Positions 1 through 7,539 of a stretch of DNA of 17,877 nucleotides are shown here, piece by piece (the first letter of the stretch is position 1; each line of letters starts with the position of its first letter). The position numbers and the translations under genes are program-made. Source of the DNA: Paracoccaceae bacterium (GTDB lineage: Bacteria > Pseudomonadota > Alphaproteobacteria > Rhodobacterales > Rhodobacteraceae); contig SKUV01000107.1 of the NCBI GenBank assembly GCA_007129775.1, positions 1-17,877 on the forward strand, written 5' to 3'. Under the pieces are notes generated by a model that saw nothing but the letters and a program-made list of their open reading frames with translations, searched no databases and had not been told where the DNA came from.

Positions 1-601
1 GCGCAGTGGCAAAGGCAAAGCCGCGCCCGGATGCCACCAGCAGGTCGCACAGGAACTGATCGACCGGGGCATGGGGGCTTTGCGCCGCCTCACGGAAACG
101 CAAGGCGCCTTCCCGGCTCCACAGCAGGGCGGTGGTGGTCAGCGGAAAGGCATGGGCCACAAGCAGGCGCTGCCCGCCCGACAGGGCCGCAACCGGGCTG
201 GCCGGGCCGGGCGCGGCCTTGCCCAGATTGACGACATCCCACTGCCCCGGCCGGTGACTATCAAGCCAGCAAACCAGTTCCTGCACCAGCGCGGCAAGGT
301 CGCTGCCCGGTGCGGCATCGTCTTCCAGCACCAGCGCATGGGCGGAATTTCCGGCAAGGAAGGCATCCACCACGCCCAGATGGCTCAGAAAACAGCCCAT
401 CTCGCCCGGCGAAAGGGCGCGCCCATAGAGCGCCCGGGCACGCGCGCTTTCGAATTGTGCAAACTCCGCCCGACTCAGGAGGCGCCCATCGATGGCAGGA
501 AAACGGCGAAAGCCGATGCCGGCCTGGTCGAGCGCCCGGGCAATGCGCGCAAGCCTGTTGCCCCGGTCATCGAGGTTGATGACATGGCATTGAACGCTCA
601 T
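1..601 (-). CDS. Glycosyltransferase family 25 (LPS-type), partial at the left edge
   Basis: About 200 N-terminal residues are visible and the reading frame is still open at base 1, so the C-terminus lies outside the window. GT25 landmarks appear in order: VINLDDRGNR near residues 7-16 (nucleotide-sugar binding start), GEMGCFLSHL near 66-75, and ALVLEDDA near 89-96, whose E-D-D is the family's acidic metal/donor site. GT25 enzymes (LgtB/LpsA type) transfer sugars, usually galactose, onto lipooligosaccharide at the cytoplasmic face of the membrane. The start is the ATG at 599-601; its ribosome site is weak. The gene points out of the window and has no visible partner, so its acceptor is unknown. 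The family call is firm; the sugar is not. Confidence 0.85.
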   Translation of the reverse strand, partial: MSVQCHVINLDDRGNRLARIARALDQAGIGFRRFPAIDGRLLSRAEFAQFESARARALYGRALSPGEMGCFLSHLGVVDAFLAGNSAHALVLEDDAAPGSDLAALVQELVCWLDSHRPGQWDVVNLGKAAPGPASPVAALSGGQRLLVAHAFPLTTTALLWSREGALRFREAAQSPHAPVDQFLCDLLVASGRGFAFATA

Positions 602-1581
602 TTGCACGGTCCGAAGGTCAGGCAAGGCTCTCCGCACTGTCCCATGATCAATCCACTCCGGGCTCCAGACTGGTCTTGTCGCGAATGCTGTGGAGATTCC
701 ATTGCGGCGCGCTCCGGGCATGTGAAGGCTCGGTTTTTCGGGCAGCGAGGTCAAGGGGCATCGGCTCGATGGGCTGAGAGAGGGTCTCCCATCAGTCGGC
801 CTTGCGCATCTGGACTGGCCGGATGCCAGCAGCGCGGCAGGCGGGGCTTCACGAGGATGCCGCTGACCGGATCGGCGCGCAATGTGTCGTGGAAGGTGCT
901 GGCATCGGGCGAGAACGGGAGGCGGAGCCGATCGCTGCCAATGAACTCCATGAGCGCGTTGGTCAAGAACCCGATCCGGAAGCCGAACCTCGGATCGTGG
1001 CCGCTCGCCTGCTTGTTCAGGCTCTGGACGAGGTGGCCGTCACCGGCCCGATTGTGCAGTCTATCCTCGCCGCCATGCACCGGCTTCGAGCGCCCCGTCA
1101 TGCGCGTGACCTCGATCCAGACTCACACTGAAGGAAAGCAGCAGGACAGCTCCGTCCGCTGTGCTGAAAAAATACCGCTACCGAGCCAGAACGCGGCGGC
1201 TTAGCGATATTTCCCCGCCCTGTTACGGCAGCCTGCGCAACTGTAGACACTGCTCGGGACAAAAATTCTTGTCACCCGGCAAGATTCAGGCGAACGTTAT
1301 TTCATCCGGTACACCACTTGGGGAATGTCAGTTTGCGGGGAAGACCAACAGGATCAGCACTCATGTCGTCGCTGAACATTCAGAAGGGCACTTCTCAGCT
1401 GTTCGCCCATGATCCGCGCGCGTCGCTTTTCTGGGAAGTAGGCGCCCCATACACTGGCCCTGGGGGAGAAGAACTTACTCTGTGTGCGCCTGTGATGTGG
1501 CGCCCTGCCTCGGTGCGGGCGTGCCGCGCGCGGCATCGGCATGCGCCGCCGCGGCTGACGCCGCGGGCAAGGGCCTGAGCG
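602..1581. other. Gene-poor stretch of about 980 bases
   Basis: No convincing gene is seen between the glycosyltransferase start and the methyltransferase start. It contains one unrecognised minus-strand ORF (listed separately). Around 1160-1340 it is locally more AT-rich than its surroundings, with an A-run near 1165 and the imperfect dyad GACAA-N6-TTGTC at about 1259-1274, as expected of a regulatory or former intergenic region. A plus-strand open frame ends at a TGA (1576-1578) one codon before the methyltransferase ATG, but its translation resembles no known protein. The stretch may be an old insertion or deletion scar. Confidence 0.5.
751..1101 (-). CDS. Hypothetical protein, unrecognised and doubtful
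   Basis: A 116-codon frame starts at an ATG preceded by a plausible GAGG about eight bases upstream. The translation has no signal peptide, membrane segment or motif I can assign. The middle part (around residues 38-60, containing FGFRIGFLTNALMEF) looks more protein-like than the Arg/Pro-rich tail, so it may be a fragment of a once longer gene. It sits alone in a gene-poor region between divergent genes. It could equally be a chance frame in GC-rich DNA. Function unknown. Confidence 0.2.
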   Translation of the reverse strand: MTGRSKPVHGGEDRLHNRAGDGHLVQSLNKQASGHDPRFGFRIGFLTNALMEFIGSDRLRLPFSPDASTFHDTLRADPVSGILVKPRLPRCWHPASPDAQGRLMGDPLSAHRADAP

Positions 1582-2479
1582 ATGCTGGGCGGGTTCCTAC
1601 GGCGGCGGGTGGGGCAGGCGTGGGATCGGGCCGGGACGACGCGTAACTGGTGGACCTCGCCCCGCCTGAGCGCGCATATCGCCGGCGCGATCTGCCCGGG
1701 CGATCCCGCTGGCTATCCAGCCGGCATGGTGGCGCTGCTGGCGCAAGCGACCGGCGGCCAACCGCTGAGGGTTGGCGTCTCCGTAGGCTGCGGCGGCGGG
1801 GCCAAGGAAATGGCGCTGATGCGGGCGGGGCTGGTGGACCGCTTCTTGCTGTTCGACCTTTCCGAAAGCCGGATCGCCGAGGCCCGCGCCCACGCCCTCC
1901 GTGACGGGCTGGACGGGCGTGTGGAGGCACGGATGGAAAGCCCGCTGGACCGGGCCCCTACCCGAGCCGGTTGATCTGGTCTATTGGGACCATGCACTCC
2001 ATCATATGATGGATGTGGACGCTGCCCTCGCCTGGAGCATCGATGCCCTGCGTCCCGGTGGGTTCGTGGTCGTGAACGACTATATCGGGCCTCCGCGCCT
2101 GGTCTGGCGGCGCGCTGAGGTCGACGAGGCCCGCCGCTTCCTGGCCGGGATTGCCCCCGTGACCGGCAAGCCCGCCACTGCGTTGCGCCGCAAGACCGTT
2201 CTGTCGTACATGCGCACGGCGTGGCGGGACCCCTCCGAAGCGCGCCAGAGCCACTTGATCCCCGAGGCATTTGCCCGCCAGACCGGCGCCGCGATCCGGC
2301 CCATCGGGGGGGTGATGATCCATCTCTGCGCCCCGTTCGTGGTCCCGCTGGAGAGCACTCACCCCGAGCTTTGCGAGCAGCTGATCGCCCGTGATCTGGC
2401 CGCGTTGACCGAACGGGGCATGAGCCATTTCGGTGTCGGCGTCTGGCAAAAGCCCGACCCTGACGCCACGAACCGCTGA
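1582..2479 (+). pseudogene. Class I SAM-dependent methyltransferase, frameshifted
   Basis: Two overlapping frames together make one methyltransferase of about 298 residues. The first part (1582-1957) has the SAM-binding glycine loop VGVSVGCGGGAKE near residues 64-76 and the acidic strand-2 motif FLLFDLSESR. The second part, read in the next frame from about 1958 to 2479, continues with VDLVYWDHALHHMMDVD and LRPGGFVVVNDYIGP, the normal motif III-IV and post-motif region. One surplus C in the CCCC run at 1955-1958 accounts for the shift; without it the join reads D-R-A-L-P-E-P-V-D-L-V. The uncorrected first frame stops at 1972-1974. An in-frame TGA at 1576-1578 makes 1582 the natural start. It lies 42 bases before the TPR gene, probably co-transcribed. 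The methyl acceptor is unknown. It could be a true null allele or an assembly indel. Confidence 0.75.
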
Positions 2480-2521
2480 CCTGAACCACTGACCGCCCCG
2501 GTGCCGCATGGAAGGACTCCC

Positions 2522-3306
2522 ATGTCGCCCCAATGCGCGCAACCTGCCGCGCGCAACCGCGGGGCGCGGGAACGCTATCATCTGGGCGTGGCCGAGTTCT
2601 ATTGCTTCACCGCCGAGCGCAACCGCCGCGCGCAGGAGTTGCTGCGCATGGCCATCCGCGCCGAGCCGGAATTCGCCGAGCCCTATACGCGGCTGGCCTA
2701 CGCGATCACGCTGGAGATGGTCTATTTCGAGGGCAGTGTAAGCCAGACACGGCTTGATGATGCGCTCGACCTTGCGCTGCAGGGACTCGCGCGCGATGAC
2801 CGCGATCCGCACAGTCATTTCGCGCCGGGCCGGGTGTGGCTGGCGCGTCAGGAATACGATCTGGCGATCGACGCGCTGGACTTCGACCCCTACCTTGCCC
2901 TCTCACATTGCGGGCCGGGGGATTCGCTTGCCTACGAGGGGGCATCGATGAATCGATCCGGCATTTTCAGCGCGCCATCGACCTCAGCCCCCATGATCCG
3001 TTCCGCTGGGCGTTTCATTCCTGCCGGTCGCTTGCGCATCTTTTCGGCGACGACCCCGAGGCCGCCGCCATCGCCGCCGCCCGTGCCGTGCAGGTGCCCA
3101 ACGCCCATTATTCGGCCCATGCCAACCTTCTGGCCGCGCTGGGCCATCTTGGCGACCGCGCCCGGATCACGCGCGCGCGCAGTTCGCTGCTGCGCGCGCA
3201 TCCGGGCTTCAACCTGAACCTTGCCCGCAGCCGGCTATTCCACCTGAAACGCCGCAGCCGGATTGATCGCTACCTGGAGGGCCTGACGCGCGCCGGGTTC
3301 GACTGA
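2522..3306 (+). pseudogene. TPR-repeat protein of the adenylate-cyclase C-terminal type, frameshifted
   Basis: The product resembles the TPR module usually found C-terminal to class III adenylate cyclase or winged-helix regulators, but here the cyclase domain is absent. Typical segments are RAQELLRMAIRAEPEFAEPY (residues 36-55), DPYLALSHCG, then in another frame RHFQRAIDLSPHDPFRWAF, LLAALGHLGD and a RYLEGLTRAGFD ending. The frame changes at the GGGGG run 2938-2942, where one missing base accounts for it. Compared with the usual repeat, about four residues also seem missing just before DFDPYLALSHCG. The ATG at 2522 is chosen because GGAAGGACTCCC precedes it; a GTG at 2501 is less likely. The role would be protein-protein interaction. 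It follows the broken methyltransferase in the same direction. Confidence 0.7.
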
Positions 3307-3647
3307 AACCCACCGAGCCAGCCGCGCGATCCCTGCGGATGTCAGGCGCCGAACCAGGGCGCCAGAGTGTATCGTTACGGGCCTGGACCGGCTCTGCCAT
3401 AGGAATCCCATGAGGGATTCATCTTGTGAATACAGCGTGGTAGATGGTTTTCATGCGCAGGTTCAGACCCCGGCCGACAAGATCGGGAACCGGCCGGATT
3501 ACACAGAAGCGCCCAAAGGCACGGCCCGCGCCGGGCATCACCGTCTTGAGTGGCTGGCGCGCATGGCTTTGAGCCGGGGCCGCGGCGGAAGAGCGCGCAC
3601 CCGGTCGGTTGCCATGGCTTTCGCGGCACAGGGTGACAGGGTGACGT
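3307..3647. other. Intergenic region between convergent genes
   Basis: This 341-base stretch separates the plus-strand TPR gene from the minus-strand flavoprotein gene, whose 3' ends face each other. It holds a perfect inverted repeat at 3403-3420 and an 8-base tandem duplication (ACAGGGTG twice, 3628-3643) just beyond the flavoprotein stop codon. No frame in it looks like a protein. It is long for a convergent junction, so it may include a remnant of an inserted element, but no transposase is readable. Confidence 0.5.
3403..3420. repeat. Perfect 7-bp inverted repeat (stem-loop)
   Basis: GAATCCC and GGGATTC flank an ATGA loop. It lies about 100 bases past the TPR gene stop, between convergent genes. 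It is not followed by a T-run on either strand, so it is not a standard Rho-independent terminator. It could be the tip of an old insertion element or a small RNA hairpin. Confidence 0.4.
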
Positions 3648-5036
3648 TCAGGCGCTCCCGTCGATCCCCGCACCTGCGATCCGGCCAAGCGTGACCGCTG
3701 CCAGAAGCCCGTTGCCTGAAAGATAACCCGCATCGCCCGACCCCGAGACACCGCAGGCCGCGCCCCCCGTCGCATAGAGATTCTCGAACACCCCGCCGTC
3801 GCTGCGCCGCACCCGCGCCTGCTCGTCCACGGCAAGCCCGCCCTGGGTGTGAAACAGCGCCGCGCGGACGCGCACGCCCATATAGGGCGGCACAAGCGGC
3901 GCCACCCCGGCGAGGGGCCGTCCGAACCTGTCCTGCCGGTCCCCGGCCTTGCAGGCCTCGACCTCGGCCAGCGTGTCGGCAAGCGCCCCGGGCGGCAGGC
4001 CGAAGGCGTGGGCCAGATCCTCGATGCTTTGCGCGCTGCGCACGGCGCCCTGGGCCTCGGCATCGCGGAAATCGACGAATTGTCGCCCGATCCCGGCGAT
4101 CCGCTCATCGAAGATGGCGATGGCCTCGCCGCCGGGTTGGGATTGCACGGCGCGCCCGGCCTCCGAGTAGCCCTGCGCCTCGTTCCAGAAGCGCCGGCCC
4201 TCGAGGTTCACCTGAAATCCGCCCTGGGTGATTGTGCCCCAGGTGATGAGGATGCCATGGGGGTGGGCAACGTTGCCATGTCCCTGAAACGCGCCGGGAT
4301 GTCTGATCTCTGCGCCCAGCGCTTCTCCCCAGATCAGCGCCTCGCCCATGTTGCCGGGATGGCCGAAATAAAGCGCATCGGCGATCTCGGGCATGTGCCG
4401 CGTGACAAGATCGCGGTTCGCGCCATAGCCGTTGCACGCGAGGATCAGGCGGTCGCAGCCGACCAGGTCGCGCCCGCCATCGGGGCGGCGAAAGGCGACA
4501 CCGTGAATCCGCCCGTCCTCGACCAGCAGCGTCTCCACCCGCGCCTCGGTCAGGATGTCGATCCCTTCCTTCTCGGCGGCGCCCCGCAGGGCATCGATCA
4601 GGTCGCGCCCCGACCGGCTCGGCAGGCCATGCATCCGGCGGCGCGAATGGCCGGGATAGTCGAAATCCGACACCACGCTGAAGGGCAGGCCGTGCCGGTC
4701 GGCCAGCCACTCGATCACCGCGGCCACATTGCGCGTCAGCAGCGCAACAAAGGCCGGGTCGTTCTCGTCATGGGCCTTGCGCTGGATGTCGTCGGCGAAG
4801 CGCTCGGCGTCATCCTCGATCCCGATCGCCGACTGAAAGCGGGTGCCCGGCGCGGGAATGAGACCGGCAGACAGCGCGGTGGAGCCCAACGGCACCCTGT
4901 CGCGTTCGAGAACGAGCACCTCGTCCCCGGCCTCGACGGCCGAGAGCGCCGCGACAAGCCCGGCCGCACCCGCGCCGATGATCAGGGTCTGGACATGGGC
5001 GTCGCAGGTTTCCGGGGGGGCGATGCCGATACTCAT
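3648..5036 (-). CDS. FAD-dependent oxidoreductase, fumarate reductase/tricarballylate dehydrogenase type
   Basis: The 462-residue protein starts with a Rossmann FAD fold: TLIIGAGAAG ends at residue 26, with the ribose-binding Glu of VLVLERD at about 44. It ends with the FAD-binding pattern NLYATGGAACGVSG and GYLSGNGLLAA. In between, GRRFWNE and HTQGGLAVDE carry the Arg and His typical of the fumarate reductase/ketosteroid dehydrogenase superfamily (FAD_binding_2), which add or remove hydrogen across a C-C bond next to a carboxylate or ketone. The length fits soluble members such as TcuA. There is no signal peptide or heme domain, so it is probably cytoplasmic. The ATG at 5036 is chosen because GGAG precedes it and the Rossmann strand follows about 15 residues later; an ATG 54 bases upstream is possible. 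A short upstream ORF overlaps the start. The substrate is unknown; block context suggests a carboxylic acid. Confidence 0.85.
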   Translation of the reverse strand: MSIGIAPPETCDAHVQTLIIGAGAAGLVAALSAVEAGDEVLVLERDRVPLGSTALSAGLIPAPGTRFQSAIGIEDDAERFADDIQRKAHDENDPAFVALLTRNVAAVIEWLADRHGLPFSVVSDFDYPGHSRRRMHGLPSRSGRDLIDALRGAAEKEGIDILTEARVETLLVEDGRIHGVAFRRPDGGRDLVGCDRLILACNGYGANRDLVTRHMPEIADALYFGHPGNMGEALIWGEALGAEIRHPGAFQGHGNVAHPHGILITWGTITQGGFQVNLEGRRFWNEAQGYSEAGRAVQSQPGGEAIAIFDERIAGIGRQFVDFRDAEAQGAVRSAQSIEDLAHAFGLPPGALADTLAEVEACKAGDRQDRFGRPLAGVAPLVPPYMGVRVRAALFHTQGGLAVDEQARVRRSDGGVFENLYATGGAACGVSGSGDAGYLSGNGLLAAVTLGRIAGAGIDGSA

Positions 5037-5101
5037 CGTCCGCGCTCCGGCCCGACCTGCCCCTGCACAGCCCCGTTCTTGCCCCAGCATGAAGACTGCA
5101 T
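5033..5101 (-). CDS. Possible 22-codon upstream ORF overlapping the flavoprotein start
   Basis: An ATG at 5099-5101 is preceded by GGAGGGACCG, a better ribosome site than that of the flavoprotein itself. The short frame (starting MQSSCWGKNG) ends in a TGA that overlaps the flavoprotein ATG as ATGA. The arrangement suggests translational coupling or a leader peptide. It may also be chance. No sequence similarity is recognised. Confidence 0.3.
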   Translation of the reverse strand: MQSSCWGKNGAVQGQVGPERGR

Positions 5102-5113
5102 CGGTCCCTCCGC

Positions 5114-5134
5114 TATCCTGTCTTCAGGATAATA
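5114..5134 (-). promoter_or_regulatory. Operator-like inverted repeat overlapping a -10 candidate for the flavoprotein gene
   Basis: A perfect dyad, TATCCTG-TCTT-CAGGATA, occupies 5114-5131. On the minus strand it directly follows and overlaps TATTAT (5129-5134), a reasonable -10 box; no strong -35 is visible. A second short dyad, TCTG-ATGA-CAGA, lies upstream at 5141-5152. This position is where a repressor would act, and the symmetry suits a dimeric regulator such as a GntR- or LysR-type protein, though none is encoded nearby. Confidence 0.45.
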
Positions 5135-5196
5135 CAGATTTCTGATGACAGAAAGCACGAATCTTTCCGCCCCGATCAGACATGCCCGGGCGGGTG

Positions 5197-5964
5197 TCAG
5201 GTGCCCCCGGTCTGTGCGCCCGCCGCCGCCATCGCGTGAACGGTCTCGTGTCGCGGCGCGGGGGAGGGGGGCCAGGCCTTTCGGCTGTGGCTCAGCCCGA
5301 GGCCCAGGGCGGCCTCTGCCAGCTTGTAGGTCAGCGGGCCCGGGTTGATCACCGGCACCGGCAGCCGGCCTGCCAGATAGGCATGGGCCTGATGCATGGT
5401 GGTGGAGCCGAGCAGGATCACATCGGCCCCGTCACGGGCGATGCAATCGCGCGCCACCTTTTCCAGGGCCGGAAAGATCTCGTCCTCCTTGCCGGCGAGC
5501 AGCGCCTGATTGTCCGGGGTCGCGTCGATCCAGCGGATGGAGGCGCAACTGTGATGCAGGCCCAGATCGCTCAGGGTCCGGGTATAGAAATGCCGCCAAT
5601 GCGGCCACATGGCGATGATCGAGAAGCGGTTGCCGAACATCAGCGCCGTCAGCACCGAGGCCCGGCCCGGCCCGATCACCGGTATGGTGAGTTCCGAGCG
5701 CAGGGCGGCAACGCCGGAATCGCTCATCGTGTCGATGCAGACGGCGTCGAAGCCGCGCCGCTGGGCATCGAGGCCCGCTTCGAGAACACCGAAATCGGCC
5801 AGGGTCATGTCGGAGGCGCTGACATAGTTCTTCGGCGCCACCTTCACCGGTTCGAACTCGAAGCTGATATCCGGCCCGAGGGTCACAGCGGAAAGCTGCT
5901 CCCGGCGCTGGGCGAGGTTTTCCGCGCTCATCGGAAAAGGCACGATCACCAGAACCCGTTTCAT
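5197..5964 (-). CDS. Asp/Glu/hydantoin racemase-fold protein (HupH-like)
   Basis: The 255-residue protein matches the Asp/Glu/hydantoin racemase superfamily, in the branch often labelled hydrogenase-expression protein HupH. Seen are VLVIVPFPMSAENL at the N-terminus, CIDTMSDSGV (76-85), IPVIGPGRASV (94-104), DVILLGSTTMHQ (181-192) and PVPVINPGPL. Hydantoin and aspartate racemases carry one catalytic Cys in each of the second and fourth of these segments; aligned here they are Thr79 and Ser187, so two-cysteine racemisation is unlikely and another carbanion/enol reaction is more probable. The start at 5964 is chosen because a GGGGGAT stretch precedes it and the first beta strand follows at once; an ATG at 6033 would overlap the divergent gene. 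It is probably transcribed with the flavoprotein gene 160 bases downstream. The hydrogenase label should not be trusted: no hydrogenase gene is present. Confidence 0.8.
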   Translation of the reverse strand: MKRVLVIVPFPMSAENLAQRREQLSAVTLGPDISFEFEPVKVAPKNYVSASDMTLADFGVLEAGLDAQRRGFDAVCIDTMSDSGVAALRSELTIPVIGPGRASVLTALMFGNRFSIIAMWPHWRHFYTRTLSDLGLHHSCASIRWIDATPDNQALLAGKEDEIFPALEKVARDCIARDGADVILLGSTTMHQAHAYLAGRLPVPVINPGPLTYKLAEAALGLGLSHSRKAWPPSPAPRHETVHAMAAAGAQTGGT

Positions 5965-6052
5965 CGCCCTATCCCCCTGTCGCCAGTTGCGGTTGTGACC
6001 CGGACGCATAAAGAGCATGATGCCGCGCAACATGGCAAGAGTGGAGGGGCGG

Positions 6053-7414
6053 ATGGACTACCTTGACGAAGTTGCGGGCTTCGTGGCCGGTTTTCCCCCG
6101 GATGGGCTTGCCCCCGATGCGCTGGAGCGCACGGCGCTGATCCTTGCCGATTGCATCGGCGCGATTGCGGGTGGCATGCACGAGCCAGAGATGCAGGCGC
6201 TTGTTGCGCGCCCCGGCCTTGCCGCCGGAGGGCCTGCGCCAATCATCGGAACCGCGCGCCACGCCCAGCCGGGGCAGGCCGCACTTCTGAACGGGACTGC
6301 CGGAACCGTGCTGGAGATGGACGAGGGCAACCAGTTTGCCCGCGGCCATCCGGGGATGCATACGGTGCCCGCCGCCCTCGCCCATGCCTCGGTGCTGGAA
6401 CTTTCGGGCCGCGAGGTCTCGGGCCGCGAATTCCTGACGGCGATCGCGCTGGGCTATGAGGTTGGCGCGCGTGTCGGGATCGCCAGTCGCCTGCGGCCCT
6501 CGCTGCATCCGCACGGGACATGGGGCGCGGTCTGCGCCGCCGTCGCGGTGGCCCGGCTTGCCGGACGCGATGCCGCGGGCATCCGCCACGCGATCAACAT
6601 GGCCGCAAGTTTCGCGCTGGCCAACAGCCGCCGGACGATGCTCGAGGGGGGAACGGTGCGCAATGCCTTTGCCGGCATCTCGGGGCAGATGGGCCTTCTG
6701 GCGCATGACCTTTCCGAGGCGGGCTTCGAGGCCGACAGCGACGGTCTTGCGGAAGTCTTCGGAAAGACCTTGTCGGACAGCTTTGACAAGGGGCAGATGA
6801 CGGAGGCCCTTGGCTCCCGCTGGGAGGTGAGCCGCAACTATTTCAAGCTGCATGCCTGCTGCCGCTACAACCATGCCGCCCTCGATGCGCTGGCGCAGAT
6901 CGTCGCGCAGGAGGGCGCGCTGGAGGCCGGGGCCGTCGCCGAAGTGGAGGTGGAGACCTACAACCTCGCTGTGGAGCTTGCCGATCCGGCGCCGCGCAAC
7001 ATGCTGGCGGCCCGCTTCTCCGTGCCATTCGCCGTCGCCACGACCATCGTGACCGGGCGGACCGATATTTCCAGCTTTACCGCCGAGCGGCTGGCCGACC
7101 CCTCGATCGGGGCGCTGGCCGGGCGGGTGCGCCTGCGCGAGGATGCGGCAATGACGGCGCAGCTTCCCGACCGCCGCCCCGCCCGGGTCACCGTGACCCT
7201 GAGCGACGGACGCCGCCTGACAGCGGCGACCCAGACCAATCGCGGAGACTGGGCAGACCCGTATCCGTCAGAGGAATTGCGGGGCAAGTTCCTCTCGCTT
7301 GCCACGCGCGCCTGGCCCGAGACGGCGGCGGACGAATTGTGGCAGCGCACGACGGGACTGGCCGACTGCGCCACACTGCGGGACTGGATGGCGGGCCTGT
7401 CGGCACCGGGCTGA
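6053..7414 (+). CDS. MmgE/PrpD family protein
   Basis: The 453-residue protein has the MmgE/PrpD landmarks: TVLEMDEGNQFARGHPG near residues 85-101 (the acidic pair and HPG of the active site), NSRRTMLEGGTVRNAFAG near 191-208, and YFKLHACCRYNHAALDAL near 263-280. Known members include 2-methylcitrate dehydratase, cis-aconitate decarboxylase and iminodisuccinate epimerase, all acting on polycarboxylates. The length fits the family. The ATG at 6053 is chosen for its GGAGGGGCGG ribosome site; an ATG at 6017 lacks one. It is divergent from the racemase-fold gene, with 88 bases between the starts, so both may share regulation. With a TRAP importer downstream and a fumarate reductase-type flavoprotein nearby, a role in organic-acid catabolism is inferred; the exact reaction is not known. 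Confidence 0.88.
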   Translation: MDYLDEVAGFVAGFPPDGLAPDALERTALILADCIGAIAGGMHEPEMQALVARPGLAAGGPAPIIGTARHAQPGQAALLNGTAGTVLEMDEGNQFARGHPGMHTVPAALAHASVLELSGREVSGREFLTAIALGYEVGARVGIASRLRPSLHPHGTWGAVCAAVAVARLAGRDAAGIRHAINMAASFALANSRRTMLEGGTVRNAFAGISGQMGLLAHDLSEAGFEADSDGLAEVFGKTLSDSFDKGQMTEALGSRWEVSRNYFKLHACCRYNHAALDALAQIVAQEGALEAGAVAEVEVETYNLAVELADPAPRNMLAARFSVPFAVATTIVTGRTDISSFTAERLADPSIGALAGRVRLREDAAMTAQLPDRRPARVTVTLSDGRRLTAATQTNRGDWADPYPSEELRGKFLSLATRAWPETAADELWQRTTGLADCATLRDWMAGLSAPG

Positions 7415-7539
7415 GCCGTTGGGGGCCCCGCGCCACAGCCGGGTGGGGCTGCGTCTGCGCGCGGTCGGCGTCAGCCCGGAGGGCGCGCGGCTTCAGGGGG
7501 CCGCGGTGGGCCGCATCCGCGCCGGGGTCATCGTGCCGG
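7415..7539. other. Convergent junction without a clear terminator
   Basis: The MmgE/PrpD gene and the TRAP operon end facing each other here. The 125 bases are very GC-rich with several short self-complementary GGGCC/GGCCC stretches that could fold, but no stem followed by a T-run is seen, so termination may be Rho-dependent. Confidence 0.4.

Noticed and set aside
3419..4108. Minus-strand frame overlapping the 3' end of the flavoprotein gene and the convergent gap
   Set aside because: It lies in a different frame from the flavoprotein, and its non-overlapping tail resembles no known protein.
3849..5132. Long plus-strand open frame opposite the flavoprotein gene
   Set aside because: Its translation is an Arg/Gly/His-rich mirror of the minus-strand gene, with no domain; the minus strand carries clear FAD motifs.
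5197..5964. Role in hydrogenase maturation (HupH label)
   Set aside because: No hydrogenase or hyp/hup genes are in the window; the label is a database legacy for this racemase-fold branch.
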